64,000 bases of DNA, taken from NCBI RefSeq assembly GCF_030816965.1, contig NZ_JAUSYQ010000001.1:1-64000 (forward strand), in the 5' to 3' direction. The position numbers were made by a program, and so were the translations under genes. The notes below the pieces were generated by a model. That model was not told where the DNA came from. It did not search any database and saw nothing but the letters and a program-made list of their open reading frames with translations. Source of the DNA: Streptomyces canus (GTDB lineage Bacteria; Actinomycetota; Actinomycetes; Streptomycetales; Streptomycetaceae). Positions within the stretch are counted from its first letter, which is position 1. The number at the start of each line of letters is the position of its first letter. Shown here one piece after another: positions 1 through 8,378 of the stretch.

Positions 1-166
1 CCCGCGGAGCGGGATATGCAGCGCTGGCGCGCTGCATAGGGAGCGGCTCCGCTGACGCTCCGCCAGATTCCCGCGCAAGCGCGGGAATCGAATTCCGCAA
101 GCGGAATTCTGAGTGCGTGTCAATTCGCGTAAGCGCGAATTGGGGGAATCCCGCAAGCGGGATTCC
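1..166. repeat. Left telomere of a linear replicon (tandem palindromes)
   Basis: The window starts with CCCGCGGAGCGGG, the archetypal terminal palindrome of Streptomyces linear replicons. It is followed by further foldback palindromes: 15-24/29-38, 66-76/79-89, 90-98/101-109, 121-129/134-142 and 145-154/157-166. Several have the short AA loops framed by GC (GCAAGC) seen in telomere hairpins. In such replicons the 3' overhang folds through these hairpins and is patched by the Tpg/Tap terminal protein system. No tpg or tap gene is in this window, so those functions must come from elsewhere. Confidence 0.93.
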
Positions 167-575
167 TGGGGCTGGCGGCAAGAGGGGGTGCATTGCGTGC
201 GGGACTGTGTAGGGTTTGGGATTCCCAGCCACTACCTCTGTAAGGGGTGTGACGCACTGTCGGCCTGACGGAGTGCCGGCGCCTTGTTGTAGTGACGGGG
301 TTCCGCTGCGCTCCACCCTGAACCTCTCCCCCACCGTCTACCTGTCCCCACTGTTCACCAAAACCCTGTCTGTATATAGGATAGTCGACCGTTTGTGGGT
401 GAGATTGAGTCACTGTGCCATCCTCGGGTGTGAAGTTGGCGTATGGGTGATGCATCATGACTTGTGGCTGTGTAGAGTCTGGGATCAGATGCTACACCCC
501 TAGCGCCGCGTACCTTGCGCCTGGATTCTATTTGTTATTACGCGCCGCATTCCGAGAAAAAGGAGAACACGGGGC
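167..575. other. Subtelomeric stretch without a supported gene
   Basis: No reading frame here has convincing coding character. A 95-codon plus-strand frame at 216-503 has no ribosome binding site and no recognisable protein. The stretch leads into the helicase fragment, whose ribosome binding site (AAAGGAG at 559-565) lies at its right end. Confidence 0.5.
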
Positions 576-1001
576 ATGGCCGTGAAGCTGCGTGATCACC
601 AGATCGAGGCCGTTTCCGCCATTGTGCGGGGTCTTGATGTTCCGCCGGGTGGTATTCCCTGGAATGGTCTTCGTGGGCAGGTGCACGCGGCGTGTGGGAC
701 GGGGAAGACGATTATGGCTGCGGTGTCGGCGAGGCGGCTTGTGCCCAGGGGGCGTGTGCTCGTGCTGGTGCCGACGCTGGATCTGCTGGCGCAGACGGTG
801 AGGGCGTGGCACGAGGTTGGGCACAGGGGGCCGGCGGTTGCGGTGTGTTCGCTCCAGGACGACCCGGAGCTGTGGTCGTTGAAGGTGCGTTCCACGACGA
901 ACCCGGTCCAGTTGGCGCTGTGGCACGGGCAGGGGCCGGTCACCATCTACGCGACGTACGCCACCTACGCCAATCTAGCGTCGGGATGCAAGTTTATTTG
1001 A
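576..1001 (+). pseudogene. Telomere-associated helicase, N-terminal fragment (ttrA-like)
   Basis: The ATG follows a good AAAGGAG site. The first 125 or so residues look like the N-terminus of the SF2 helicases found at the ends of Streptomyces linear replicons. They include 'LRDHQIEAV', the Walker A segment 'AACGTGKT' at about residues 38-45, and 'VLVLVPTLDLLAQT' (motif Ia region). The full protein would be several times longer with DEAH and C-terminal helicase motifs; here coding similarity stops near base 970 and an unrelated tail ends at 1001. A C-terminal piece of the same kind of protein appears at 1704-1973 in the same orientation, so the gene looks interrupted and internally deleted. 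Confidence 0.8.
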
Positions 1002-1077
1002 CTGGAGAGATACTAAGAGATGGTAGTCGGCATCAAATGGCCAGAATAATGTCGATTGTAATGCAAGGGGAACGGCC

Positions 1078-1581
1078 ATGTCACTCGGCGAAGTCTGGTA
1101 CGCAACTATTGAAGCGGCATCGTGGAGTGGTGACGGAATGGCGTGGTATGTTCGCCATAGGTATTGGCTTGCATATCTTGAGAAGCACCCAATAGCGGGG
1201 GATAAGCGGGATGCCTCGTTCTTACTAGTTCCCGGGCTTGCCGATGAGCGGCATTTCTCGTTCCGGGCAACGAACCCGGGCCTTGAGAATCAGCACCTCC
1301 GAAACGAAGGAGGGCGGCTCAAACTGCAGCATCACTTTGAGGGTGACGAACTCTACGAACAGGACGCTACGTTTGAAATGACTCCCTGTCTGGCAATCAA
1401 AGACATCGGGCCGGGAGTATCATTCCGCTCGCATAATCACCCAGACCTGTTTATGCGCTATAAGAGTGTGGAACAGCCGCCGGCTCCAGCAGAAATGTGG
1501 ATGGAAGATTTCCAAGAGGCTGGCGGGCAAAATTACCGGATGAGTTTTTCTTTCCGCCTTATTCCCGGCCTATATCATTGA
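1078..1581 (+). CDS. AbfB (CBM42)-like beta-trefoil domain protein
   Basis: This 167-residue protein follows AAGGGG with 6-nt spacing to its ATG. Two segments, 'HFSFRATNPGLENQHLRNEG' near residue 60 and 'VSFRSHNHPDLFMRY' near residue 120, match the repeat pattern of the arabinose-binding AbfB/CBM42 domain (SFRs-N-P-x-LR). No catalytic domain, signal peptide or membrane segment is visible, so the role is unknown. Base composition is clearly lower in GC than its neighbours, and the gene contains a TTA codon (1222-1224) next to a CTA codon, which would make it bldA-dependent. It sits between the two halves of the broken helicase and is probably an acquired gene. Confidence 0.6.
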   Translation: MSLGEVWYATIEAASWSGDGMAWYVRHRYWLAYLEKHPIAGDKRDASFLLVPGLADERHFSFRATNPGLENQHLRNEGGRLKLQHHFEGDELYEQDATFEMTPCLAIKDIGPGVSFRSHNHPDLFMRYKSVEQPPAPAEMWMEDFQEAGGQNYRMSFSFRLIPGLYH

Positions 1582-1703
1582 ATCTCGCGCAGACACTGAT
1601 TCCTAAGAGCTCGTAACACGATCTTGCGTCTCCAAGGGTTGGACCGTCGGCCTGCCAGCGATACTGGCGAGATGGACAGATGGCAGGGCCCTGCCACGCT
1701 TGA

Positions 1704-1973
1704 GTGGTGGGCCAATCGATCGACCTGCTTGGGCAGGTTCGGTGTGTGGACGCGGCCGGGTGCGCGCTGTGCTTCGGGGCGGGGCCGGCCAGAGGCCAGG
1801 CCGTTGCAGAGGACGTGGATGCGGGCCTGGCACCCTCGTACCTGCCGGAAGATCGCCCACTAAGGGAAGCGCTGGAGGAGGTCGATCCGAGGTGGTGCCC
1901 GGAGTGGGAGAACGGGTGGCAGCGCTGCTTCCGGAGCCATGCGGCGTGGTACCTCAGGCGACCCGGGGCATAG
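1704..1973 (+). pseudogene. Helicase-associated (HA) domain remnant
   Basis: The frame ends with 'LREALEEVDPRWCPEW' followed by 'GWQRCF'. This resembles the repeated HA domain of actinobacterial telomere and plasmid helicases ('L-x-x-ID-x-W-x-P-x-W-x-x-x-WQR'). There is no proper start or upstream helicase core. It has the same orientation as the helicase N-terminal fragment at 576-1001, so the two most likely derive from one ancestral gene. Confidence 0.55.
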
Positions 1974-2026
1974 CGCGGAGACGAGTGCCAGCGATCCAGA
2001 CAAGTGGGGTAGCCCCAGCGGAGAAG

Positions 2027-2062
2027 CCAGGACGGCACCGACTCCGTGATCACACCAGCCAC
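2027..2062 (-). mobile_element. IS5-type transposase N-terminal scrap
   Basis: Read on the minus strand this encodes MAGVITESVPSW, nearly the same as the first 12 codons of the transposase at 7151 (MAGVITAAQPSW). The following sequence is unrelated. It is a leftover end of a second copy of that insertion sequence family, deleted just inside the gene. Confidence 0.5.
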
Positions 2063-2171
2063 AAAGTGATCGTTTCACTTTGGGAGAAGCAGCTCACGAC
2101 AGGCTGTAGATCACGAAGCGGAGACCAACGCGCCGGTGTCACATAGGCGTTGATCAGTCCAGAATCGCCTC

Positions 2172-2687
2172 ATGGCCAAAGACGACCGCCATGAGGCGGC
2201 AGCACCTTCATTCCTGTCCTGCGCCGCCGAAGTGGCTAGTCTGCTAGACCTGGGGACCGGCGCAGACATGCCGGAAGATCGCCGTGCTCGGCACCTGGCC
2301 CATGCGGTCCGCAAGCCGCTGCTGGAGAGCGCCGGCCTGCCTGAGGAGTTCTTCGCCCCGCTCATGGCCGCAGCTGTCTACGACCCGGACCCCAGCTTCT
2401 GCCGCTGGTTCGTTGAGCCCGCGGTTTACGCATTCGGGCGCCGTCGGGTCATGACGGCACTGCTCGACTATCTCCGGACGGGCACGGAAGCGGAGCGAGC
2501 AGGCGCCAAGCGGGCCTGGTACTGCGCCCACGTCCCGCTATGTGCAGATCGATCCCCGGCCTACGCACCCGACGGGAGTCGCGATCCAGCCCTGGATGAG
2601 ACCCACGACGTCGCGGACGAGTGGCGTGAGGCTACCGACGCACAGCTGCGTGAATTGGCCACCGTACGGGCCCGCAACGAAGTCTGA
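2172..2687 (+). CDS. Hypothetical protein, helical repeat-like
   Basis: The protein has 171 residues and no family I can name with confidence. It is soluble and rich in Ala, Arg and acidic residues. A central 'FGRRRVMTALLDYL' followed by 'AGAKRAWYCA' suggests paired helices of the HEAT type, but this is weak. There is no clear ribosome binding site before the ATG, so the start is uncertain. It runs divergently from the broken-helicase debris and convergently with the membrane protein at 2749. Confidence 0.5.
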   Translation: MAKDDRHEAAAPSFLSCAAEVASLLDLGTGADMPEDRRARHLAHAVRKPLLESAGLPEEFFAPLMAAAVYDPDPSFCRWFVEPAVYAFGRRRVMTALLDYLRTGTEAERAGAKRAWYCAHVPLCADRSPAYAPDGSRDPALDETHDVADEWREATDAQLRELATVRARNEV

Positions 2688-2748
2688 CGCCGCGCAGGAG
2701 GGTTGCGGGACAGGCTTTAGTAAGGCGCCGACGCGGTGGATCGCCAGC

Positions 2749-3276
2749 TCACACGTAGTAGTGGATGGTCGCCCACACTGCGACGCCGATGGTGAGCAAC
2801 AGCAAGTCCCTGGATACTGCCCTGACCTTCCTGGCTCGGCGCAAGGTGAGCTTTCTCCTGCTCCGATAGGTCTGAACCAGGCTGTTGATGTAGAGCTGCC
2901 CCACAAGGACCAGCAAGACACCCACGGCAATGGCACCGGGCCTCCCTGCGAACCAGTTCAGGAGGGCGGTCTCGGAACCATCTGCCGTGAGTAGGGCCGC
3001 CATCTCAATGAACACGAGGAAGATTAGAACGACGGCCTCAGTCAACAGGTCCCGGAAGATTTGCTTCTTGTCCTGCTGGGGCGGCTGCCCGGACACGTGC
3101 CGCCAGACCATAACGAAGGGCCGCCAGCACCACTTGACAGTGGGTACTTGCGTCCTCGGTGCCCGTGTCCTCGCTCGTAGCTCGTGCGCGCTCCGCGACT
3201 CCACTACTACCGCGAGGATGGCCACAGGAATCACCTGTGCCAGAACGCCCGCGAAGTCTACTTTGGGATCAGTCAC
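2749..3276 (-). CDS. Small integral membrane protein, unknown function
   Basis: From the GTG at 3276 this is a 175-residue protein. It has about four hydrophobic segments: 'GVLAQVIPVAILAVVV' near the N-terminus, 'AVVLIFLVFIEMAALL' in the middle, 'AIAVGVLLVLVGQLYI', and a C-terminal 'LLLLTIGVAVWATI'. Between the first and second lies a basic loop. I do not recognise a family. An upstream in-frame extension is possible, but its sequence (polar, no membrane segment) is less protein-like, so I prefer the GTG. Confidence 0.5.
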   Translation of the reverse strand: MTDPKVDFAGVLAQVIPVAILAVVVESRSAHELRARTRAPRTQVPTVKWCWRPFVMVWRHVSGQPPQQDKKQIFRDLLTEAVVLIFLVFIEMAALLTADGSETALLNWFAGRPGAIAVGVLLVLVGQLYINSLVQTYRSRRKLTLRRARKVRAVSRDLLLLTIGVAVWATIHYYV

Positions 3277-3643
3277 GCGCTGATCTTCGTGACCTACTTC
3301 CCGATTTTGGCTACCCAAGGCACCCGCGTCGTGGCAGGCCACCCGAACGCGGGACTCTCAATGGCGGCCAGGTGGATAAAGCCAACACCCCACTATGGCG
3401 GGGAGGAAGGCACCGGCTGGGACCCGTTGGTTTCGTAGGTCGGAGTGGGCAACGTATGTCGATGGCTTTGGGCAGCACTTGGCGGTCATTGGGCCCGGAA
3501 ATATCGATGAGAAGTAGCAACGCTCGAAGCGGGAGCCGCTCTCTGGCGCGTCAAGTCGACGAGGATGGGCGGCATGACGGAAGCCACCACCACAGCACGC
3601 CAGCTACGGCGGCACTGACACGGCGGGGAAGCGATAGTGGGTC
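3277..3643. other. Intergenic, no gene seen
   Basis: Frames here are short and lack ribosome binding sites. I see no RNA gene or repeat. Confidence 0.4.
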
Positions 3644-4114
3644 TCAGATATCCCGCTCCAGGACCGGCCGAGGGCGGCGCCCCGGCGGGGGCGGCCGGTA
3701 GCCCGGCGGCGAGGAGAGATGTTCACACCCCCCGCCGTACTCGGGGAACGCGACGCCCATCTCCTTCTCCATCGCCGGGAAGAACTGCTGAGCCTCCGGG
3801 GACTGACCGGTGGTCTGCCAGGTATAGCCGGGCCCGTCGTCCAGCGCCCGGCGGATCAGCCGACGGCCGAGCCCCTGGCCCTGGTGCTCGATCGTGATGG
3901 AGATCTTGTTGATGCTCCCGACGCGGCAGGCATCGCACACCATCCACACCAACGTCCCGATGTCGTACCCCTCGCGGTCGAACATGCGGATGCGGCGATG
4001 CCCGGCCAGACGCCGCGGCGGCCAGTACAGGAACCGCACCTCCTGGCCGCGGGTGGCCAACAAGATCCACCGCCACCGCAGCGGCGAGAGGTACTCAGGT
4101 ACGGGCGGTGTCAC
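3644..4114 (-). CDS. GNAT-like acyltransferase-fold protein
   Basis: The GTG at 4114 has an excellent AAGGAGGAG site 8 nt upstream, which decides the start and gives 156 residues. The core 'INKISITIEHQGQGLGRRLI' has the strand-loop-helix pattern of the acetyl-CoA site (Q/R-x-x-G-x-G/A). It is followed by 'YTWQTTGQSPEAQQFF', the second conserved half of GNAT proteins. Substrate is unknown. The proline- and arginine-rich tail is not part of the fold. It stands alone, facing left towards the telomere. Confidence 0.6.
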   Translation of the reverse strand: MTPPVPEYLSPLRWRWILLATRGQEVRFLYWPPRRLAGHRRIRMFDREGYDIGTLVWMVCDACRVGSINKISITIEHQGQGLGRRLIRRALDDGPGYTWQTTGQSPEAQQFFPAMEKEMGVAFPEYGGGCEHLSSPPGYRPPPPGRRPRPVLERDI

Positions 4115-4860
4115 CGGCTGCTCCTCCTTCGGATTCCTCCCGGGCCTGAGAGCGCGGGGCTGGGACACCCCCAGGGTGTCGCACCCGCCCCCGCTCGCCG
4201 ACAGGACGCGTCACGGCCGGTACAACCCGAGACTCAGAGCCGCTGATGCCGCCTACGGTCCGTGGCGGTCCCATGGAGCCGCACGCGAAGCCGCCTCAGC
4301 GCCGTCCGGGGCCGACGCACAGCAGCTGACGGGCTGCCGGCGGATGGATCCACGGCCTTCCCAGCCGGCCGCCTGCTAGCGCCCCCCAAGACCTACGCCA
4401 TACCCGGGCGGCGGCTCCAGGCGGCCGCGCACCCCCGCTACCTAGCAGTCCCCTCCCCGAGGAGGCTCGACGGCTCAGCGGTGGTCCTTCAGGCCATGGT
4501 GTTCAACTCGTGCTGTTTGGTGGGGAGTTGAGGCACTGACCGTTCAGCTCCCGTATGTGGGTATGACAGGTGGTGCCGGTTGTGTCTTTAAAGACTGTCC
4601 CGCAATGATCCGGAGGTCAGCATCGCAAGCCGGAAAGCTGCGTTGTCGTGCGCGCGACGTGTATACGGTGCCGAAGTGATCGCCGCTGAGGGGTCCATGC
4701 TGCTCCGGACGACCTGTGCCATCGCCTGGAGTGGCCGGTGCGGGGAGTGCTGAGCGGTGTCGGCCGTGGCGGCTGGCCGATGATGCCGAACGCGCCGCTG
4801 TCGTCGTACGGGGCAAGCCGCTTCCGGGAGGTGAGGGGGACGATCTCCCGCGCGGCTCCT
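4115..4860. other. Gene-free stretch holding the left end of a mobile segment
   Basis: No frame on either strand looks coding. The only structured element is TTTAAA followed by GACTGTCCCGCAATGATC at 4587-4610, which pairs with an inverted copy at 7909-7932. Confidence 0.5.
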
Positions 4861-5517
4861 TCAACGCCGCCGGTGCGGGCCGAGCTCGAGGAGCACGTTG
4901 CCGAGCTGGGCGGAGGTCAGGGGCGGTACGGGCAGGGTGGACGCGGCCGGATTGGCGCGGAAACCGTCGAGAAGCAAGGCAAGCGGGCGGGTCCATGCGT
5001 CGGGGGCGACGGTGCTCAGTGCAGGCACGACCCGGCCCAGCGCCGCCAGGACGAAGAGGACGTCCTCGGTGGTGAGGTCCGGACGGACGGTGCCCTGCGC
5101 CTGACCGCGGCGGAGCAGGTCCGCGACGGTCTCGCGGTGATGGGCGTGGATGGCGTCCAGAGAGGTCACGCCTTCCAGACTCGTGGTCATGAGGTCGTTG
5201 GTGCCGCGGTCTGCGGCAAGCGTCGCGAACACGGTGTGCAGGTATCGCGTCAGCCCTGTCCACGCGTCCTCGGCGGTGCGTGCTTGCGCGCCGGCGGCCA
5301 TGGTCTCCGTGAGAGCATCCCGGAAGACCTCGTCCACGAGCGCGGCGCGGGTCGGAAAGTGGCGATAGAGGGTCGCGTTGCCGATACCTGCGCGCCGAGC
5401 GATGACGTCGAGCGGAGCGTCCAATCCCTGTTCGGCGAAGACCTCACGGGCCGTCTGGGTCAGCAGCTTCCGGTTGCGCAGCGCGTCGCGGCGCCCCGTC
5501 GGCGCATGGCCGCCCAT
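4861..5517 (-). CDS. TetR/AcrR-family transcriptional regulator
   Basis: The protein has 218 residues with AAGGAG at good spacing before its ATG. Residues about 14-60 form the TetR helix-turn-helix: 'LLTQTAREVFAEQG' and 'IARRAGIGNATLYRHFPTR'. The C-terminal half is a typical alpha-helical ligand domain ending in the common 'LLLDGFRANP' segment. It is transcribed in the same direction as, and upstream-adjacent to nothing but, the mobile-segment end; the P450 gene lies 183 nt to its right and reads leftward towards it. Ligand and targets are unknown; the P450 is an obvious candidate target. Confidence 0.9.
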   Translation of the reverse strand: MGGHAPTGRRDALRNRKLLTQTAREVFAEQGLDAPLDVIARRAGIGNATLYRHFPTRAALVDEVFRDALTETMAAGAQARTAEDAWTGLTRYLHTVFATLAADRGTNDLMTTSLEGVTSLDAIHAHHRETVADLLRRGQAQGTVRPDLTTEDVLFVLAALGRVVPALSTVAPDAWTRPLALLLDGFRANPAASTLPVPPLTSAQLGNVLLELGPHRRR

Positions 5518-5700
5518 CGTGTCTCCTTCCTGATCGTCTCGTCTTCGTACCGGAGAGCGCTCCCCGGTACGGATGCTACCGACGATCGAGCAAGCAGGAA
5601 TCCTCCCCCTGAGCTGTCGCTGTGGGCATGAGGCCCACCGGCGCCGAAAGGGAGGCTCGGTGTACAGATCGGCGTTCGTCCTCGGCGGCGGGGGCCGTGT

Positions 5701-6906
5701 CTACCAGCGCACCGGCAGCTCTCGCAGGCTCCGCATGAGACTGGGCCGCCACCGTGGTGTGCCGTCACCGTCGAAGGCCAGGCGGGGGAAACGGTCCAGC
5801 AGGATACGCAGGGCCAGGGTCGCCTCCAGCCGTGCCAGCGGGGCGCCCAGGCAGTGGTGCAGGCCGTACCCGAAGGCGAGGTGAGCACGGGTCTCGGTCG
5901 GATCACGGCGGATGTCGAACCGGTCGGGGGCGGGGAAGCGCGCAGGGTCGCGGTTCGCGGCGGCGATGGAGAGCACGACACGTGCGCCCGCCGGTATCCG
6001 GGCGCCGCCGAGAGTGATCGGTTCAGCGGCGTAGCGGTAGGTGCCCGCTGGTGCGGGCGACTCGAAGCGGAGCGTCTCCTCCACGGCGCCCTTCAGCAAC
6101 TCGGGGTCGGTACGGAGGGCGGCGAGCTGCCCGGGATGGCCGAGCAGCAGCTGGACGGCGTTGGCGATGAGGTTGACGGTGGTCTCGTGCCCTGCGACGA
6201 GCAGCAGGAAGGCCATTCCGAGCAGTTCCTCCGGGGTGAGCCGGTCGCCGCCGTCCCCGTCGTGAGTGCGGACCAGGGCGTGCAGCAGATCGCTGTCCGC
6301 GGCGTCCCGAAGCCGCCGTTTCTCCTCCGCCAGCCCCGCGAGGTACGCGGCCATCTCCTGGCTGGCGCGGGTGGACTGCTCCGCATCGTCGAGGGCGACG
6401 ACCTTCGTGGACCACGCCCGGAAGGCATCCCGGTCCACGTCCGGCACGCCGAGCAGCTCGCAGATGATGGTGAGCGGCAACGGATAGGCGTATGCGGCCA
6501 CAAGGTCGGCACGGCCGTCGGCGGCCACGGCGTCCAGAAGCGCACCGGCCGCCTCCTCAACGCGGGGCCGCAGCGCCTGGACGCGGCGGGCGGTGAACTC
6601 GCGGGCCACGAGCGTCCGCAGCCGGGTGTGATCGGGCGGGTCGACCTGGAGCATGTTGCGGCCCACGGAGTACAGCCCGTCGTCCTCGAAGTCGGCAGAG
6701 TGTCGTACGTCATTGCGCAGCCTGGGGTCGGCGAACGCGACACGCACTTCCTCATGCCCGACCACCAGCCATGACTCGTCCCCGGTGGGGAAACGCACGT
6801 GGTGGACGGAGCCGCGGGAGCGCAGCGAGTTGAAGGCGGAGTAGGGGTCGGCGGTGAAGTCGTCGGTGAGGTCGGCGAGTCGGACGGTATGGCGCTGCAT
6901 GCGCAT
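5701..6906 (-). CDS. Cytochrome P450 (CYP107-like)
   Basis: This is a 401-residue soluble bacterial P450 of normal length. It has the I-helix oxygen-activation motif 'AGHETT' at about 240, the K-helix ExxR in 'EETLR' at about 278, and the haem loop 'FGYGLHHCLG' with the ligand Cys at about 352. The start is the ATG at 6906 with GGGAGC 6 nt upstream. No ferredoxin or reductase gene is adjacent. It lies inside the IR-bounded mobile segment, so it may be a late addition rather than a core gene of the phenazine/naphthoquinone cluster. Substrate cannot be told from sequence. Confidence 0.93.
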   Translation of the reverse strand: MRMQRHTVRLADLTDDFTADPYSAFNSLRSRGSVHHVRFPTGDESWLVVGHEEVRVAFADPRLRNDVRHSADFEDDGLYSVGRNMLQVDPPDHTRLRTLVAREFTARRVQALRPRVEEAAGALLDAVAADGRADLVAAYAYPLPLTIICELLGVPDVDRDAFRAWSTKVVALDDAEQSTRASQEMAAYLAGLAEEKRRLRDAADSDLLHALVRTHDGDGGDRLTPEELLGMAFLLLVAGHETTVNLIANAVQLLLGHPGQLAALRTDPELLKGAVEETLRFESPAPAGTYRYAAEPITLGGARIPAGARVVLSIAAANRDPARFPAPDRFDIRRDPTETRAHLAFGYGLHHCLGAPLARLEATLALRILLDRFPRLAFDGDGTPRWRPSLMRSLRELPVRW

Positions 6907-7150
6907 CGGCGGCTCCCGGGAAAGAAGGAGGGATCATCCCCCGTTTAGGTGTCAGCCGCGACCGTAACATGAAGCAGGGAGTGGTCCCCGCTTCCCTCTT
7001 CGAGGGCAAGCCCACAAGTGTCCGAATGACGACTGTGACGCCCGGCGCCGATCCGGGCGGCTGCAGCAACGAACCGCCTTTTTGACCTCGCTCTCCACGG
7101 AGAAGAAGGTGATCACCTGTCCCTGGCGGATGTGATGCCATGATCGCGTT

Positions 7151-7861
7151 GTGGCTGGTGTGATCACGGCGGCACAGCCGTCCTGGATAGGCCCGTTCAC
7201 CGGGCTGAGCCGAGGCCGACCCTGGAGCCTGCCCCTGGAGGATCGTGTCCTGCTGGTTGTGGCTTACTGGCGCACCAACTTGACGCTGCGTCAGCCCGCG
7301 CCGCTGTTCGGAATCTCGAAGTCTGCGGCCGACCGGATCATTAACCGCCTCGCGCCGCTGCTCGCGCTGCGGCCGCACCGACGGTTCCGCAAGGACACTG
7401 TGCTCATTGTGGACGGCACCCTGGTCCCCACGCGTGACCATGCGGTGGCAGAGCAGTCGAAAAACTACCGGTACTCCACCAACCACCAGGTCGTCATCGA
7501 CGCCGATACGCGGCTGGTCGTCGCAGTCGGCCGACCTCTGCCCGGCAACCGCAACGACTGCAAGGCATGGGGCTTGTCCGGAGCGAAGGCCGCCGTCGGA
7601 AATGCCGTGGTGATCGCTGACGGCGGATATCGCGGCACTGGCCTGGTGATCCCGCATCGCCGTGAACCAGGCCAGGCCGAACTCCCGGCCTGGAAGGAGG
7701 AGCACAACCGCTCACACCGCAGGGTCCGTGCCCGTGTCGAGCACACCTTCGCCCGCATGAAGAGCTGGAAGATCCTCCGCGTCTGCCGATTGAAGGGCGA
7801 GGGCGTTCATCACGCCATGCTTGGCATCGCCCGCCTGCACAACCTCGTGCTCGCCGGATAG
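7151..7861 (+). CDS. IS5-family (DDE_Tnp_4) transposase, probably internally deleted
   Basis: The protein has 236 residues. Catalytic-core signatures are 'VDGTLVPTRD' (first Asp), 'VVIADGGYRG' (second Asp) and 'RARVEHTFARMK' (Glu). From memory of close Streptomyces relatives, about 20 residues normally separate 'PFTGLS' from 'RGRPWSLPLEDR'; here they are fused, which suggests an in-frame deletion near the N-terminus. The gene ends 48 bp before the right inverted repeat at 7909. Whether it is active is doubtful because the normal left IS end close to the start is degenerate. Confidence 0.85.
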   Translation: MAGVITAAQPSWIGPFTGLSRGRPWSLPLEDRVLLVVAYWRTNLTLRQPAPLFGISKSAADRIINRLAPLLALRPHRRFRKDTVLIVDGTLVPTRDHAVAEQSKNYRYSTNHQVVIDADTRLVVAVGRPLPGNRNDCKAWGLSGAKAAVGNAVVIADGGYRGTGLVIPHRREPGQAELPAWKEEHNRSHRRVRARVEHTFARMKSWKILRVCRLKGEGVHHAMLGIARLHNLVLAG

Positions 7862-7932
7862 ACCCACCCAAGGTGGGCATCCTCGATGCTGACCATGCCA
7901 AGGCAGTCGATCATTGCGGGACAGCCTTTAAA

Positions 7933-8378
7933 CCGCTCGCGGCTTGATCAACTCACCGCGGTGTTGCTACGACCCCTGGAATTCGCCCCTCGCTGGGGCC
8001 CTGCACGGCGTCCTCGGCGTCGGCCGGGGAGGCGGGAAACCGGTGGGCGAGGCTGGGCAAGGCTGTTTCCTTGCCCCCTTCACCTCACATCACGGCGGCC
8101 TGCGTCGTCGAACAGACGGAGACCGAGAAAAACCTGTTCCCCCGTCAGGAGGCCCGGCCGCCGGGTCCTCGGTCTCCCCTTGCCGCTTCTCCGTCCCCCC
8201 GCGGGCGTACCCCGCCCGCGGGGGGACGGAGACGGAGGCATGCCGGGGGGTTCGCGTCCGTCGCTCCAGGAGCGGCTGACCGGCGAAACCTGTGCGGCGT
8301 ACGGAACATCGAACGCGGCTCCCGCCGGCCTCGAGTGCGAGGCGGACGAGCAGCCATGAGGAGAGGACAGCACCTGTC
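7933..8378. other. Intergenic region with a 17-bp perfect hairpin
   Basis: No gene is seen between the mobile segment and wrbA. A perfect inverted repeat, 8191-8207 with 8213-8229 and a TACCC loop, dominates the stretch. It lies 150 nt before wrbA and may be a terminator, or a leader structure if wrbA is transcribed from further left. Confidence 0.45.

Larger units (their letters stand above)
4587..7932. mobile_element. IR-bounded 3.3-kb segment carrying tetR, P450 and IS5-type transposase
   Basis: The left end is TTTAAA plus GACTGTCCCGCAATGATC (4593-4610). The right end is the reverse complement, GGCTGTCCCGCAATGATC (7909-7926), flanked by TTTAAA (7927-7932). The 18-bp ends differ at one position. 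TTTAAA could be a duplicated target or part of the repeat, since it is its own complement. The right end sits 48 bp after the transposase stop, as expected for that IS. The left end lies 2.5 kb before the transposase and encloses two unrelated genes. A degenerate version of the IS end is visible at about 7126-7143. Confidence 0.6.

Noticed and set aside
1..166. CRISPR array, because of regularly spaced repeats
   Set aside because: The units are palindromes of different sequence, not identical direct repeats with spacers. No CRISPR array is visible anywhere in the window.
216..503. 95-codon frame near the telomere
   Set aside because: It has no ribosome binding site, no recognisable segment, and an unlikely amino-acid mix.
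5701..6906. P450 as a certain member of the phenazine/naphthoquinone pathway
   Set aside because: It lies inside an IR-bounded mobile segment, lacks the shared promoter, and is separated from the operons by a transposase.
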